Shown in pieces: positions 7,017 through 16,747 of a stretch of 64,000 bases of DNA. Position 1 is the stretch's first letter. Each line of letters begins with the position of its first letter. Both the position numbers and the translations under genes were made by a program. Location of the stretch: the NCBI RefSeq assembly GCF_006715485.1, contig NZ_VFNH01000002.1, positions 1,116,001 through 1,180,000 on the forward strand. Direction: 5' to 3'. Source of the DNA: Herbaspirillum sp. SJZ107 (lineage in GTDB: Bacteria; Pseudomonadota; Gammaproteobacteria; Burkholderiales; Burkholderiaceae_D). The notes beneath the pieces are model-generated. The model was given only the letters and a program-made list of their open reading frames with translations, was not told where the DNA came from and did not search any database.

Positions 7017-8366
7017 GTGAAAGTAAGGCGTGTATTGACCCATTCCCTGCGCGGCCGGCTGCTGTGGTACCTGCTGGCCGCGATCACGATCGCCGCCGTG
7101 GCCCAGGCGTCGATCGCCTACCGCACGGCGCTGCAGGACGCCGACCAGATCTTCGACTATCACATGCAGCAGATGGCGCTGTCGCTGCGCTCGCGCGTGC
7201 CGCTCGCCAGCACCGAGACCGCGGACAACGTCGAGACGCCGCTCTCGGGCAGCGACGACATGGTGGTGCAGGTGTGGTCGCCGGACGGCGTGCAGGTGTT
7301 CAAGAGCGCTTCGCACGCACGCCTGCCGCAGCGCGCGGTGCTCGGCTTCTCCAACGTGCGCGCCAACGGCACGACCTACCGCATCTTCTCGATCCAGACC
7401 GATAACCAGACCGTGCAGGTGGCCCAGGACCTGGCCGTGCGCCGCAGCATGGCAAGCAACCTGGCGTTCCGCACGCTGGGGCCGATCGCGGTCATGATGC
7501 CGATCCTGATGCTGGTCGTGTGGTGGGTGGTCAGCGGCTCGCTCGATCCGGTGGCCAGGGTGCGGCGCCAGGTGGCGTCGCGCCAGGCCGACGACCTGTC
7601 GCCGGTGTCGGAAAACGGCTTGCCGGACGAGGTGCGCCCGCTGGTGCAGGAACTGAACCTGCTGTTCGGGCGCGTGCGCACCGCCTTCGACGCCCAGCAG
7701 AACTTCGTCGCCGACGCCGCCCACGAACTGCGCACGCCGCTGGCCGCGCTCAAGCTGCAGGTAACGAGCCTGGAGCGCGCCAACTGCGACGAGGCGCGCC
7801 AGGTCGCCATCGGCCGTCTGTCCGCCGGCATCGAACGCGCCACCCGCCTGGTCGAGCAGCTGCTGGTGCTGGCGCGCCAGGAAGCCAACGAAGCGCCGCG
7901 CCAGCCGGTCGACCTGGCGTCACTGGCGGGACGTGCGGTGGCCGACCTGGCCGGCGTGGCGCAGGCCCGGCACATCGACCTCGGCCTGCAGCGCGCCGAT
8001 GCCGCCGCCGTGCAGGGGCAGAGCGATGCCCTGATGATCCTGCTGCGTAACCTGGTTGACAATGCGATCAAGTACACCCCGAGCGGCGGCACGGTCGACG
8101 TGTCGGTGGAAGCGCGGGCAGGGGAGGTGGTGGTGACGGTCGAGGACAGCGGCCCCGGCATCCCTGCGGCGGAACGCGAACGCGTGTTCGACCGTTTCTA
8201 CCGCGTGCCGGGCAGCGACGCCGCCGGCAGCGGGCTGGGACTGGCGATCATCAAGTCGATCGCCGAGCGCCATGGCGCCCGGCTGACGCTGGGCGAATCG
8301 GCACGCCTGAAAGGCCTCGAGGCCAGGGTCACGTTTCCGGCACCTGGCGCGGGAAGCACAGGCTGA
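7017..8366 (+). CDS. qseC: Sensor histidine kinase, QseC-like
   Basis: 449 residues, GTG start 2 bp after the regulator stop. Two membrane helices (about 16-34 and 153-173) flank a periplasmic sensor domain of about 115 residues. A linker then leads to the dimerisation helix with phosphoacceptor H236 (DAAHELRTPLAALKLQ) and an ATP-binding domain (NLVDNAIKYTP N-box, DSGPGIP G1, GSGLGLAI G2). It would phosphorylate the adjacent QseB-like regulator. The signal is unknown; the co-operonic DegP suggests envelope damage. Its 3' end overlaps the convergent CusS-like kinase gene by 38 bp. Confidence 0.88.
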   Translation: MKVRRVLTHSLRGRLLWYLLAAITIAAVAQASIAYRTALQDADQIFDYHMQQMALSLRSRVPLASTETADNVETPLSGSDDMVVQVWSPDGVQVFKSASHARLPQRAVLGFSNVRANGTTYRIFSIQTDNQTVQVAQDLAVRRSMASNLAFRTLGPIAVMMPILMLVVWWVVSGSLDPVARVRRQVASRQADDLSPVSENGLPDEVRPLVQELNLLFGRVRTAFDAQQNFVADAAHELRTPLAALKLQVTSLERANCDEARQVAIGRLSAGIERATRLVEQLLVLARQEANEAPRQPVDLASLAGRAVADLAGVAQARHIDLGLQRADAAAVQGQSDALMILLRNLVDNAIKYTPSGGTVDVSVEARAGEVVVTVEDSGPGIPAAERERVFDRFYRVPGSDAAGSGLGLAIIKSIAERHGARLTLGESARLKGLEARVTFPAPGAGSTG

Positions 8367-9750
8367 ACACGGTGTCGGCCCCCGGGTGGATCTCGGCCTG
8401 GGCGCCGCCGCCGTGCAGGTGCATGATGACGCGCACGATCGGCAGGCCCAGCCCGACCGAGCTGCCGCTGGCGCGTGCGGGGTCGGCCTGGTAGTAGCGG
8501 TCGAACACGCGTTCCAGGTCGAACGAAGGGACGCCGTCGCCGCTGTTGCTCACCGAGATCGTGATCCACGACTCTTCCGCGCGCGCTTCCAGCCGCACCC
8601 GGCCGCCCGGCGGCGTGTAGGTGATCGCGTTCGACATCAGGTTGTTGACCGCCCGGCGCAGCAGTACCGGATCGGCGAACAAAGGCTGTGACGGCATCGG
8701 GCCGAGCGTCAGCTGCACGTTTTTCTCCTCGGCCAGCATCTCGAAATAATCGGCGATGTGGGCCAGCTCGCGCTTGATGTCGAGCCGCTCGCGCCTCATC
8801 GCGAGCTGGGCGTTTTCCGCGCGCGCGAGGAACAGCGTGTTCTCGATCATGCGCGACAGCCGCTCGTACTCTTCCTGGGTGGAGGCGAGCAGGGCCTGGT
8901 ACTCGTCGATGCTGCGTTCCTGCCCCAGTGCCACCTGGGTCTGCATCATCAAGGCGTTGATGGGCGTGCGCAGGTCGTGGGCCAGGTCGGCGGCAAAGCC
9001 CGACAGGCGCTGCACGCCTTCTTCCAGGCGGTCGAGCATGTCGTTGAAGGCGACCGCCATTTCGCGCAGTTCGGCCGGCATGCTGGCCGGATCGAGGCGC
9101 GTATTCAGGTGGTGGGTATGGATGTCGTTGGCCTTGGCAACCATGCCGCGCAGCGGGCGCAGGCCGCTGCGGATGGCCCAGAAGCCGAGCGCGCTGGCCA
9201 GCAGGATGCCGGCGCCCAGCGCGGTCAGCAGGTCGATGCGGTAGCGTTGCAGGATCGCCAGGCGGTCCGAGCGCTCGCGCAGCAGCAGCACGCGCACCTG
9301 GGTGCGCGCACCCAGGCCGCCGTAGTCGGCCAGCATGTCGAGCACGTGGGTCGGCGACTGCTCGCCTTCCACTTCCACGATGTCCAGGCGTTCCGGCGCG
9401 CGCGTCAGCGGTACCGGCACATAGGCCGACAGCCGGCCCTCATCCTGCACGGTCGATACCAGCACCTGCCCGTCCGGCAGCGCCACGTGCAGGCTCACGC
9501 CTTCCTGGCCGATCACCGGCGCCAGCACGGCTTGCAGCTGCTCCTGCGGCATGCGCCCGCCGGCCGGCAGGGTGCTCAGCAGCTGGCGCACCAGCAAGCC
9601 CTTGTTCAGCAGGTCGGCGTCGTCGCGCTCTTCCATCTGCACCGCCAGCGTCTGGTACAGGTAGGCGTCGACGACCCCGAACACGCCGGCGGCGATCGCG
9701 GCGAACAGCACGCCGAGGCGCAGCGAGATCGACAGCGGCGTGCGCGTCAC
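8329..9750 (-). CDS. Sensor histidine kinase of the CusS/IrlS heavy-metal type
   Basis: 473 residues. The GTG start at 9750 overlaps the TGA of the upstream regulator (GTGA), which fixes the start and implies translational coupling. Helix 1 is at about 8-30 and helix 2 at about 173-193, separated by a periplasmic sensor domain. A HAMP-like linker ([22 protein letters not shown]) leads to H258 ([16 protein letters not shown]), then the ATPase domain ([26 protein letters not shown]). This layout and HAMP sequence are typical of copper/silver sensors. The divergent czcE-like gene beyond the regulator supports a metal signal. The N-terminal sensor was not checked for metal ligands. Confidence 0.87.
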   Translation of the reverse strand: MTRTPLSISLRLGVLFAAIAAGVFGVVDAYLYQTLAVQMEERDDADLLNKGLLVRQLLSTLPAGGRMPQEQLQAVLAPVIGQEGVSLHVALPDGQVLVSTVQDEGRLSAYVPVPLTRAPERLDIVEVEGEQSPTHVLDMLADYGGLGARTQVRVLLLRERSDRLAILQRYRIDLLTALGAGILLASALGFWAIRSGLRPLRGMVAKANDIHTHHLNTRLDPASMPAELREMAVAFNDMLDRLEEGVQRLSGFAADLAHDLRTPINALMMQTQVALGQERSIDEYQALLASTQEEYERLSRMIENTLFLARAENAQLAMRRERLDIKRELAHIADYFEMLAEEKNVQLTLGPMPSQPLFADPVLLRRAVNNLMSNAITYTPPGGRVRLEARAEESWITISVSNSGDGVPSFDLERVFDRYYQADPARASGSSVGLGLPIVRVIMHLHGGGAQAEIHPGADTVFSLCFPRQVPET

Positions 9751-10418
9751 GCGCGTTCTTCCAGCAGGTATCCCATGCCGCGTACCGTGTGGATCAGCTT
9801 GCGCGGATGCGGGTCGTCGACCTTGGCGCGCAGGCGCTTGACCGCGACGTCGACGACGTTGGTGTCCGAATCGAAGTTCATGTCCCACACCTGCGAGGCG
9901 ATCAGGGAGCGCGACAGCACCTCGCCCTCGCGCCGCACCAGCAGTTTCAGCAGGGCGAACTCCCGCGGGGTCAGGTCGATGCGGGCACCGCCGCGCGATA
10001 CCCGGTGGCGCAGCAGGTCGACCTCGAGGTCGCTCACCCGGATGACGTCGGGTTCGCGCGCCGGCGCGCGCCGCAGCAGGGTCCGGATACGCGCCAGCAG
10101 TTCGGCGAAGGCGAAGGGCTTGACCAGGTAATCGTCGGCGCCCAGTTCCAGGCCGCGCACGCGGTCGGAGATCTCGTCGCGCGCGGTCAGGAACAGCACC
10201 GGGGTGTCCTTGCGCTGGCGTAGCTCGTGCAGCACGGTCCAGCCATCCATTTTCGGCAGCATCACGTCCAGCACGATCAGGTCGTAATCGTGCTCGAGCG
10301 CGAGGTAGAGACCATCCGGGCCGGAACGCGCCAGGTCGGCATTGAAACCGGATTCGCGCAAGCCCCTGTTCAGGTAGTCGCCGGTCTTGGGATCATCTTC
10401 AACAATCAGTATTCGCAT
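9747..10418 (-). CDS. OmpR-family response regulator, CusR/CopR-like
   Basis: 223 residues. The receiver has D51 ([13 protein letters not shown]) and K in [21 protein letters not shown]. The winged-helix output domain begins near 127 ([28 protein letters not shown]) and includes the recognition segment [20 protein letters not shown], the hallmark of the CusR/CopR/IrlR/CzcR heavy-metal subgroup. It is first in a two-gene operon with the kinase. It is divergent from a CzcE-like gene across a 170-bp intergenic region, which is the obvious candidate target. Confidence 0.9.
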   Translation of the reverse strand: MRILIVEDDPKTGDYLNRGLRESGFNADLARSGPDGLYLALEHDYDLIVLDVMLPKMDGWTVLHELRQRKDTPVLFLTARDEISDRVRGLELGADDYLVKPFAFAELLARIRTLLRRAPAREPDVIRVSDLEVDLLRHRVSRGGARIDLTPREFALLKLLVRREGEVLSRSLIASQVWDMNFDSDTNVVDVAVKRLRAKVDDPHPRKLIHTVRGMGYLLEERA

Positions 10419-10588
10419 CTATTTCGCGTCTATTCGCAGTCATTTTGCATCATCGGCATTGTGCCGGACTCTGGCGGATTTGCGGGTGACAAATCCGACC
10501 TGCTTCTGTAATGCAATTGTCATATTCGGGTCATGCTCGTGTCAGGGGCAGAACTCTAGACTAGCCTCATCCAACCTAGAGGAGAAAA
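10419..10588. promoter_or_regulatory. Divergent regulator / czcE-like control region
   Basis: Contains the inverted repeat GGATTTG-N7-CAAATCC (10476-10496). It also contains separated half sites TGACAA (10487-10492) and TTGTCA (10517-10522), which resemble the halves of the CusR box TGACAA-N2-TTGTCA but are 24 bp apart. Either could be the operator of the CusR-like regulator. A promoter could not be assigned with confidence. Ribosome site AGAGGAG lies just upstream of the plus-strand gene. Confidence 0.35.
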
Positions 10589-10939
10589 ATGATGAACCGC
10601 CCAACCCGTACCCTGATCCTCCCACTGCTCGCCAGTGTCCTGCTCGCTACCGGTTGCGCCACCGCCTCCGACGTGGCACCGACCAAGCATGCACGTGCCG
10701 ATTACGGCGTACCCGCCCAGCATGCACACCGCACCATCGTCGTCCATGAGCGTACCCGCCACATCAACGTCACCAGTGGCGAGACCGTACAGTTCGACGT
10801 GAACGGCCAGCGCTTCGCCTTCGCGTTCAACAACTGGCCGAACAAGGACGTGGTCGACCTGTCCGTGATCGCCCCGGAAGGCGTGACCGCCCCGAAAGTG
10901 CGCGTCTACATCGCGCCGAATCCCCTGACCCAGGGCTGA
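10589..10939 (+). CDS. CzcE-like periplasmic metal-binding protein
   Basis: 116 residues. A signal peptide with a lipobox-like end (LLATGC, Cys at about residue 23) precedes a small domain: HINVTSGETVQFDVNGQRFAF, then DVVDLSVIAPEGV, then VRVYIAPNPLTQG. This order matches CzcE of Cupriavidus metallidurans as I recall it (NVTGGQTVKF, FDLSRIAPAGV, VYVSPNPLYMG), a periplasmic copper-binding protein. His residues cluster in the N-terminal half (KHARADYG, QHAHRT, HERTRH). Its divergent position from a CusRS-type system supports a metal role. A possible lipid anchor would hold it in the membrane. Confidence 0.72.
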   Translation: MMNRPTRTLILPLLASVLLATGCATASDVAPTKHARADYGVPAQHAHRTIVVHERTRHINVTSGETVQFDVNGQRFAFAFNNWPNKDVVDLSVIAPEGVTAPKVRVYIAPNPLTQG

Positions 10940-11069
10940 TGGCCCGCAAGGGTTTGTAGCAAATAGCGGCAGGTCCGGTGACGGGCTTGTCGCTATGTAT
11001 GTTTCCGCACCGAACAAATTCATGCCCGGTCATATGCTCAAGCCGTACATTACGCTTGTCTGCAAAACC

Positions 11070-12959
11070 ATGACCTCGCCTACCTCTGCCACTCCCCAAT
11101 CCAAACGGCGCCGGAAAGCGCTTCTCTCCGTCGCCGCATGGAAGCAATTCGTCGACGTGGCCAAACCCTACTGGCTGGGCGAAGAAAAAAAGAAGGCCTG
11201 GTGGCTGCTGTTCCTGTTGATCGGCCTGATGCTGGTCGAAACCAAGCTGGCCGTCATGCTGAACGACCAGGCCGGCGAAATGACGTCGGCGCTGGCCGCC
11301 AAGAACGGCAACCGCTTCTGGACGGCGGTGCGCGCCTGCCTGTTCACGCTGGCGTTCGCGGTACCGGTCTACGCCTTCTATTACTACATGCGCGACCTGT
11401 TCGCCAACCACTGGCGGCGCTGGCTCACCGGCCGCTTCCTCGACGGCTACCTGAAAGGGCGCAAATACTACGCGCTCGACGCCGACAAGGACATCGACAA
11501 TCCCGACCAGCGTATCAGCGAAGACATCAACACCTTCACCGGGCGCTCGATTCACTTTCTCCTGATTTTCATCGGCTCGATCATGCAGCTGGTGGCCTTC
11601 AGTGCCGTGCTGTGGTCGATCTCGCACACGCTCGTAGGCGTGCTGGCATTGTACGCGTCGATCGGCACGGTGGTCGCCCTGTACGTGTTCGGCAATCCAC
11701 TGATCCACTTGAACTTCTGGCAGCTGCGGCGCGAAGCGGACTTCCGCTTCAGCCTGATCCGCCTGCGCGAAAACGCCGAATCGATCGCCTTCTACCGCGG
11801 CGAAGAACAGGAACGGACGCGCATCAATCTCAAGCTCGACAAGGCCATCCACAACTTCGCCAAGCTGATCAAGAAGCAGCGCAACCTGAACATGTTCCAG
11901 CGCACCTTCAGCCAGCTCACGCTGGTGCTGCCGGGCGTGATCCTGGCCGGCGGCGTGCTGTCGGGCGAGCTGGAAGTCGGGCGCGCGATCCAGGCCGCCG
12001 GCGCCTTCACCGCGGTGCTGGGCGCCGTCGGCGTCATCGTCGACAATTTCGAAAGCCTGAGCCGCTTCATTGCCGGCATCGACCGCCTGCATGGCCTGTC
12101 GCGGCTGGTGCTGGACGATGCTGCGCCTGGCACGGCTGCCAGCGGCGCTGCTGCCGGCGCTGTTGTTGCCGGTGCTGTTGCTGCCGTCGATAGCCATCCG
12201 AGCATCGAACGGCGTCCCGGCAAGCACCTGGCGCTGCAGTCGCTGACCCTGCATCCGCCCCAGTCCGACCGGGTGCTGATCAAGGAACTGAACCTGAGCC
12301 TGAAGCCGGGCGACGCGCTGCTCATCACCGGCGACAGCGGCTGCGGCAAGAGCTCGCTGCTGCGGGCGATCGCGGGCTTGTGGCAGACCGGCAGCGGCAC
12401 GATCCAGCATCCGCCGCAGGAAGACTTTTTCTTCCTGCCGCAGCAGCCCTACCTGCAGGGCGGCACGCTGCGCAGCCAGCTGATCTACCCCAGCACGCAC
12501 TCATCCCTGAGCGACACCGAGCTGCTGGCCATCCTGGAACAGGTGCACCTGCCGCGCCTGGCCGAACGCGTCGGCGGCCTGGATGCCGTGCGCGACTGGG
12601 ACAAGCTGCTGTCGGTCGGCGAGCAGCAGCGCCTGGCCTTCGGCCGCGTGCTGGTGCATGCGCCGAAGATCGTCATCCTGGACGAAGCCACCAGTGCGCT
12701 CGACGGTGCCAACGAAGCGGCGCTGTACGGGCGCCTGCGCGAGAGCGGCACCACGCTGATCAGCATTGCGCACCGGCCGGCGGTGCTGCGCCACCATACC
12801 CATGTGTTGCACCTGATGGGGGAAGGGCAGTGGGAGTTGCTGGATGCGACGGCTTACCGGTTCGATGGGGCAAGCGTGCCGCCAATGCGGCAGGCGACGG
12901 AAGTGGCGACTTCCGACAAATACGCTGTCGGGAGTCTGGCTGGCCTTGTGCCTCATTGA
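11070..12959 (+). CDS. ABC transporter with fused permease and ATPase (SbmA/BacA-like, YddA type)
   Basis: 629 residues from the ATG at 11070; upstream in-frame ATGs at 10995, 11022 and 11034 are possible because none has a clear ribosome site. The N-terminal half is an SbmA/BacA-like membrane domain with about 5-6 helices and the motif RWRRWLTGRFLDGYLKGRKYY...DNPDQRISEDI. The C-terminal ATPase has Walker A GDSGCGKSS (near 420), signature LSVGEQQRLAFGR (near 513) and Walker B IVILDEATSALD (near 534). Relatives move peptides, vitamin B12 or very-long-chain acyl-CoA. The substrate is unknown. An Ala-rich linker (AASGAAAGAVVAGAVAA) joins the halves. The gene stands alone. Confidence 0.88.
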   Translation: MTSPTSATPQSKRRRKALLSVAAWKQFVDVAKPYWLGEEKKKAWWLLFLLIGLMLVETKLAVMLNDQAGEMTSALAAKNGNRFWTAVRACLFTLAFAVPVYAFYYYMRDLFANHWRRWLTGRFLDGYLKGRKYYALDADKDIDNPDQRISEDINTFTGRSIHFLLIFIGSIMQLVAFSAVLWSISHTLVGVLALYASIGTVVALYVFGNPLIHLNFWQLRREADFRFSLIRLRENAESIAFYRGEEQERTRINLKLDKAIHNFAKLIKKQRNLNMFQRTFSQLTLVLPGVILAGGVLSGELEVGRAIQAAGAFTAVLGAVGVIVDNFESLSRFIAGIDRLHGLSRLVLDDAAPGTAASGAAAGAVVAGAVAAVDSHPSIERRPGKHLALQSLTLHPPQSDRVLIKELNLSLKPGDALLITGDSGCGKSSLLRAIAGLWQTGSGTIQHPPQEDFFFLPQQPYLQGGTLRSQLIYPSTHSSLSDTELLAILEQVHLPRLAERVGGLDAVRDWDKLLSVGEQQRLAFGRVLVHAPKIVILDEATSALDGANEAALYGRLRESGTTLISIAHRPAVLRHHTHVLHLMGEGQWELLDATAYRFDGASVPPMRQATEVATSDKYAVGSLAGLVPH

Positions 12960-12981
12960 CCGAGGCTTTTACTGCCGCCAC

Positions 12982-13010
12982 CGCCGTCTTCGAATACTGC
13001 GAAGACGGCG
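12982..13010. terminator. Hairpin after the ABC transporter gene
   Basis: Perfect 11-bp stem CGCCGTCTTCG/CGAAGACGGCG with a 7-base loop, 22 bases after the stop codon. The following CTTCCTTCCT is only a weak T tract. A stem this long may still stop transcription. Confidence 0.6.
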
Positions 13011-13077
13011 CTTCCTTCCTCGATGAAGACGTCGGCACTTCATCGGCGCAGGTCCGCTCATGATTTCTGTGGACAGT

Positions 13078-14046
13078 TCAGTGAAGCTTCCCTTGCTCCC
13101 GGATTTTTTTCACGATCATATCCAGATTGTGCTGTGCTCCAGCGTGCCCTTGTTTTGCTGCCTGCGACAGGTATTCGGACGCGATCCCGTAGTCTTGCGC
13201 CACGCCTTGTCCTTTTATGTACATCAGAGCCAGATTTGCCTGCGCATCGGCATATCCTTGCGCCGCTGCTTTCTTGTACCAGGACAGGGATTTCTGGTCG
13301 TCTCGCGATGGGCCGGGTTCACCGTAGAGCACGCCAAGGTTGTACTGGCATAGAACATTCCCTTTTTCAGCAAGCACGCGAAACCAAGTCATGGCTTTTG
13401 ACATATCCTGCGGCATACCCCGGCCTTTCAGGTGCATCTGACCAAGGTTGTAGCTTGCCCCATCATGTCCTTGTCGAGCCGCCTCTGTTGTCCAGAATGC
13501 AGCCTGTTGATCGTCCTGCGGTACGCCCGTGCCGTCCAGGTATAGCAGCGCAAGATTGTGCTGCGCATCCATCAGGCCTTGTTCTGCCGCTCTCCTGGTC
13601 CATTCCGCTGCTTGAATGTCATTTCTAGGGAGGCCTCGGCCTTCCAGATACCGCACCCCGAGATGATTCTGGGCTTCCGGCATGCCTTGCTCGGCCGCTT
13701 GTAACAGCCACCGGACGGCCTCCGCATCGTTTTTTGCCGTACCGTGTCCCGACTCATGCATCAATCCAAGATCATATTGAGCATTAGCAAGGCCCTGGTG
13801 CGCAGCCTTCGTGATCCACGAGATGGCGGTTTCGTCGTTTTTTTCTACCCCAAAACCTTCACGGTACATCAGGCCCAGGTTGTATTGGGGAATGGATAGT
13901 CCTTGTTCAGCAGCCTGCTTATACCAATGCGCCGCTTCCGTCAGATTCTGCGCTACGCCATTGCCAAGGTGGAATCGGGTTCCCAGCTCGTTCTGAGCAT
14001 ATGGGTCACCTGCTGTTGCAGCCGCTAGAAGTCGTTGAAGTTCCAT
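13078..14046 (-). CDS. Sel1-repeat protein
   Basis: 322 residues made almost wholly of Sel1 (TPR-like) repeats of 36 residues: eight complete copies and one partial copy at the C-terminus. Each has the pattern A-Q-x-x-L-G-x-x-Y-x-x-G-x-G-V-x-x-D...A-x-x-W-x-x-x-A-A-x-Q-G. Copy 7 is one residue short (GEPGPSRDDQ). Such solenoids serve as protein-protein scaffolds. There is no signal peptide, so it is probably cytoplasmic, and no catalytic domain is present. The neighbour on its 3' side is the ABC transporter, convergent; nothing links their functions. Ends with KKIREQGKLH. Confidence 0.88.
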   Translation of the reverse strand: MELQRLLAAATAGDPYAQNELGTRFHLGNGVAQNLTEAAHWYKQAAEQGLSIPQYNLGLMYREGFGVEKNDETAISWITKAAHQGLANAQYDLGLMHESGHGTAKNDAEAVRWLLQAAEQGMPEAQNHLGVRYLEGRGLPRNDIQAAEWTRRAAEQGLMDAQHNLALLYLDGTGVPQDDQQAAFWTTEAARQGHDGASYNLGQMHLKGRGMPQDMSKAMTWFRVLAEKGNVLCQYNLGVLYGEPGPSRDDQKSLSWYKKAAAQGYADAQANLALMYIKGQGVAQDYGIASEYLSQAAKQGHAGAQHNLDMIVKKIREQGKLH

Positions 14047-14430
14047 GTTTTGCTGATCCCGTTATTTCTATAAGTCGGATTCCGACTGGTGGGTTTCTAT
14101 TTCACGTGTGGCAGATGTTCCATTGCCATATAGAAATAATGCCTTCGTTAAACATTTAGCGGAAGAGATTGTGAAGTCAGTATGGCATCTCCCGCCACGC
14201 GCTACGCGAGGTAGCGTATGGCGCTACCTCGGTACTGACTTGAGGCGTCTGGCCGCAAATAAAGCGGCTTCTACCTGTGCCGTGTCGGCATTGGATGAGC
14301 CCGTGGTTTGTCATGGCGTCGTCATGCACGCGGTTTACATTGGCGACGTTCCAAAGCCATAGCGGCATGACAACGGTTATGCAACAGATCTTGTTGCATT
14401 AGAGAAATCACCAACGCCCGGACAAACCTC
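14047..14430. other. 384-bp intergenic region with a large nested hairpin
   Basis: The region between the Sel1 gene and the phospholipase gene holds a perfect 10-bp stem CGAGGTAGCG/CGCTACCTCG (14207-14231, 5-base loop) nested inside an 8-bp outer stem AGTCAGTA (14175-14182) / TACTGACT (14233-14240). An 84-codon open frame (14108-14362) crosses it but shows no recognisable domain and is not called. The remainder shows no repeat or promoter that I can support. The hairpin could be a repetitive extragenic palindrome or a regulatory structure. Confidence 0.45.
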
Positions 14431-16677
14431 ATGACCTCACGACGCAGTTTTCTGCGCGGCACTGCCCACGCAGGCATCGCCGCCGCCACCTACGCAGCCT
14501 TCCCGCCGGCGATCCAGCGCGCGCTCGCGATCCCAGCCAATAACGCGACGGGCACCATCCGCGACGTCGAGCACGTCGTGATCCTGATGCAGGAAAACCG
14601 CGCCTTCGACCATTATTTCGGCACGCTGGCCGGCGTGCGCGGCTTCGGCGACCGCTTCCCGATCCCGCTGCCGGAAGGCCGCACCGTGTGGCAGCAGCGC
14701 CTGGGCAACGGCACCGTGGTGATGCCGTTCCACCTGGACGGCAGCGTCGGCAACGCGCAGCGCGCCAACGGCACGCCGCACGACTGGAACGACAGCCAGC
14801 TGGCCTGGGACAACGGCCGCATGGACCAGTGGCCGCGCTACAAGAACCCGATCTCGATGGGCTACTTCAACGAGAACGAAATCCCGTTCCAGTTCGCGCT
14901 GGCCAATGCGTTCACGCTGTGCGACGCCTACCACTGCGCGATGCATACCGGTACCGACGCCAACCGCTCGTTCTTCATCACCGGCACCAACGGCGCGGTG
15001 CCGACCGGCACCGCCTTCGTCACCAACGAGTGGGACGCGATCGACGGGGTGCAGAGCGGCGTCAACACCGGCTACACCTGGACCACCTATGCCGAGCGCC
15101 TCGAAAAGGCCGGCGTGAGCTGGATCAGCTACCAGAACATGCCCGACGAGTGGGGCGACAACATGCTGGGCGCGTTCCGCCAATTCAGGAAAGCCAACAT
15201 CGCCTCCGGCTACCCGGTCTCCAGCGGCGGCGCCCCCGGCCAGCCCTACACCAGCACCGGCCAGGCCTTGCCCTACCACGCCTACGACGCGGCAACCGAC
15301 AACGTCAACAACCCGCTGTACAAAGGCATCGCCAACACCCTGCCGGGCACCCGCCCCGAACAGTACCTGGACGCCTTCAAGCGCGACATCCGCGAAGGCA
15401 AGCTGCCGCAGGTATCGTGGATGAACGCGCCGTCGATCTATTGCGAGCACCCCGGCCCGTCCAGCCCGGTGCAGGGCGCCTGGTTCATCCAGGAAGTGCT
15501 GGACGCGCTGACGGCCAACCCCGAGGTGTGGAGCAAGACCGTGCTGATCGTCACCTACGACGAGAACGACGGCTACTTCGACCACGTGCCGTCGCCGTCC
15601 GCACCGTCGCCGGACGGCAAGGGCGGCTACGCCGGCAAGACCACGCTGGCGCCGGCAGACATGGGTCCCGAGTACTACACCCACGGCAAGCCGGCCGGCA
15701 GCACCAAGCAGCCGGCTGCGGACGGCCGCGTCTACGGTCCCGGTCCGCGCGTGCCGATGTTCGTGATCTCGCCCTGGAGCCGCGGCGGCTGGGTCAACTC
15801 GCAGGTATTCGACCACACCTCGGTGCTGCGCTTCCTGGAAGCGCGCTTCGGGGTCAAGGAACCGAACATCGGCCCGTTTCGCCGGGCAGTCTGCGGCGAC
15901 CTGACCAGCGCCTTCAACTTCGCCACGCCCAACAGCGAGACCCTGCCGACGCTAGCGGGCCGCAAGGACCGAAGCCAGGCCGACGCCCTGCGCGCCGCCC
16001 AGCAGCGCCTGCCGCAGATCGCGCCGCCGGCGTCGCCGCAGATGCCGCTGCAGGCCGCAGGCACGCGGCCCTCGCGCGCGCTGCCGTATGAACTGGCGAC
16101 CACCTGCGAAGTGCTGCCCGGCGCCACCATGGCGTCGGCGCGCGTGGCACTCACCTTCATCAACACCGGCCGCCAGGCCGCCGTGTTCCACGTGTACGAC
16201 CGCAAGGACCTGGCGGCTGTACCGCGCCGCTATACGGTCGAGGCGGGCAAATCGCTGGCGGACAGCTGGACCCCGGGCGTCAGCGGCGGGCCGTACGATC
16301 TGTGGGTACTAGGACCGAACGGCTACTTCCGCCACTTCACGGGCAGTGCGCTGCGCGCCGTCGCGGCAGGCCAGCCGCGCCCCGACGTGCAGGTGCGCTG
16401 CGACGCCGCCACCGGCGAGCTGGTGCTGCGCCTGGTGAATACCGGGGCGGCGCCGTGCACCTTCAGCCTGGCCGCGAACGCCTATGCGCAGCTGCGCCAG
16501 CTGCACACGCTGGCGGCGCGTACCGAACTCACGGTGCGCATCCCGGTGGCGGCCAACGGCTACTGGTACGACTTCAGCGCCACCGTCTCGGGCCAGACCG
16601 ATTACCTGCGGCGCTTCGCAGGCCGCGTCGAAACCGGGCGCCATACGGTCAGCGACCCGGCCCTGGGCCGCGCCTGA
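14431..16677 (+). CDS. plcC: Phosphocholine-specific phospholipase C, Tat-exported
   Basis: 748 residues. The N-terminus MTSRRSFLRGTAHAGIAAATYAAF is a twin-arginine export signal. The phosphoesterase domain (about 45-490) starts with EHVVILMQENRAFDHYFGTLAGVRGFGDR, the conserved metal and nucleophile region of the acid-phosphatase-like PLC family. Later motifs include HTGTDANRSF, VTYDENDGYFDHVPSPSAPSPDGK and the SPWSRGGWVNSQVFDHTSVLRFLEARFG signature. Two small C-terminal beta domains (about 545-640 and 650-735) are usual for this family. It hydrolyses phosphatidylcholine and sphingomyelin outside the cell, probably to obtain phosphate or lipid. No Pho box was recognised upstream. Confidence 0.92.
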   Translation: MTSRRSFLRGTAHAGIAAATYAAFPPAIQRALAIPANNATGTIRDVEHVVILMQENRAFDHYFGTLAGVRGFGDRFPIPLPEGRTVWQQRLGNGTVVMPFHLDGSVGNAQRANGTPHDWNDSQLAWDNGRMDQWPRYKNPISMGYFNENEIPFQFALANAFTLCDAYHCAMHTGTDANRSFFITGTNGAVPTGTAFVTNEWDAIDGVQSGVNTGYTWTTYAERLEKAGVSWISYQNMPDEWGDNMLGAFRQFRKANIASGYPVSSGGAPGQPYTSTGQALPYHAYDAATDNVNNPLYKGIANTLPGTRPEQYLDAFKRDIREGKLPQVSWMNAPSIYCEHPGPSSPVQGAWFIQEVLDALTANPEVWSKTVLIVTYDENDGYFDHVPSPSAPSPDGKGGYAGKTTLAPADMGPEYYTHGKPAGSTKQPAADGRVYGPGPRVPMFVISPWSRGGWVNSQVFDHTSVLRFLEARFGVKEPNIGPFRRAVCGDLTSAFNFATPNSETLPTLAGRKDRSQADALRAAQQRLPQIAPPASPQMPLQAAGTRPSRALPYELATTCEVLPGATMASARVALTFINTGRQAAVFHVYDRKDLAAVPRRYTVEAGKSLADSWTPGVSGGPYDLWVLGPNGYFRHFTGSALRAVAAGQPRPDVQVRCDAATGELVLRLVNTGAAPCTFSLAANAYAQLRQLHTLAARTELTVRIPVAANGYWYDFSATVSGQTDYLRRFAGRVETGRHTVSDPALGRA

Positions 16678-16747
16678 CGCCAGCCATGCACGGCCGCCGG
16701 CATGGCGCCGGCTGCCGTCACCTTGCCATCACTTGAACAGGAATCTT

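Noticed and set aside
14108..14362. 84-codon open frame in the gap before the phospholipase gene
   Set aside because: It runs through a large hairpin, has no recognised domain and no ribosome site.
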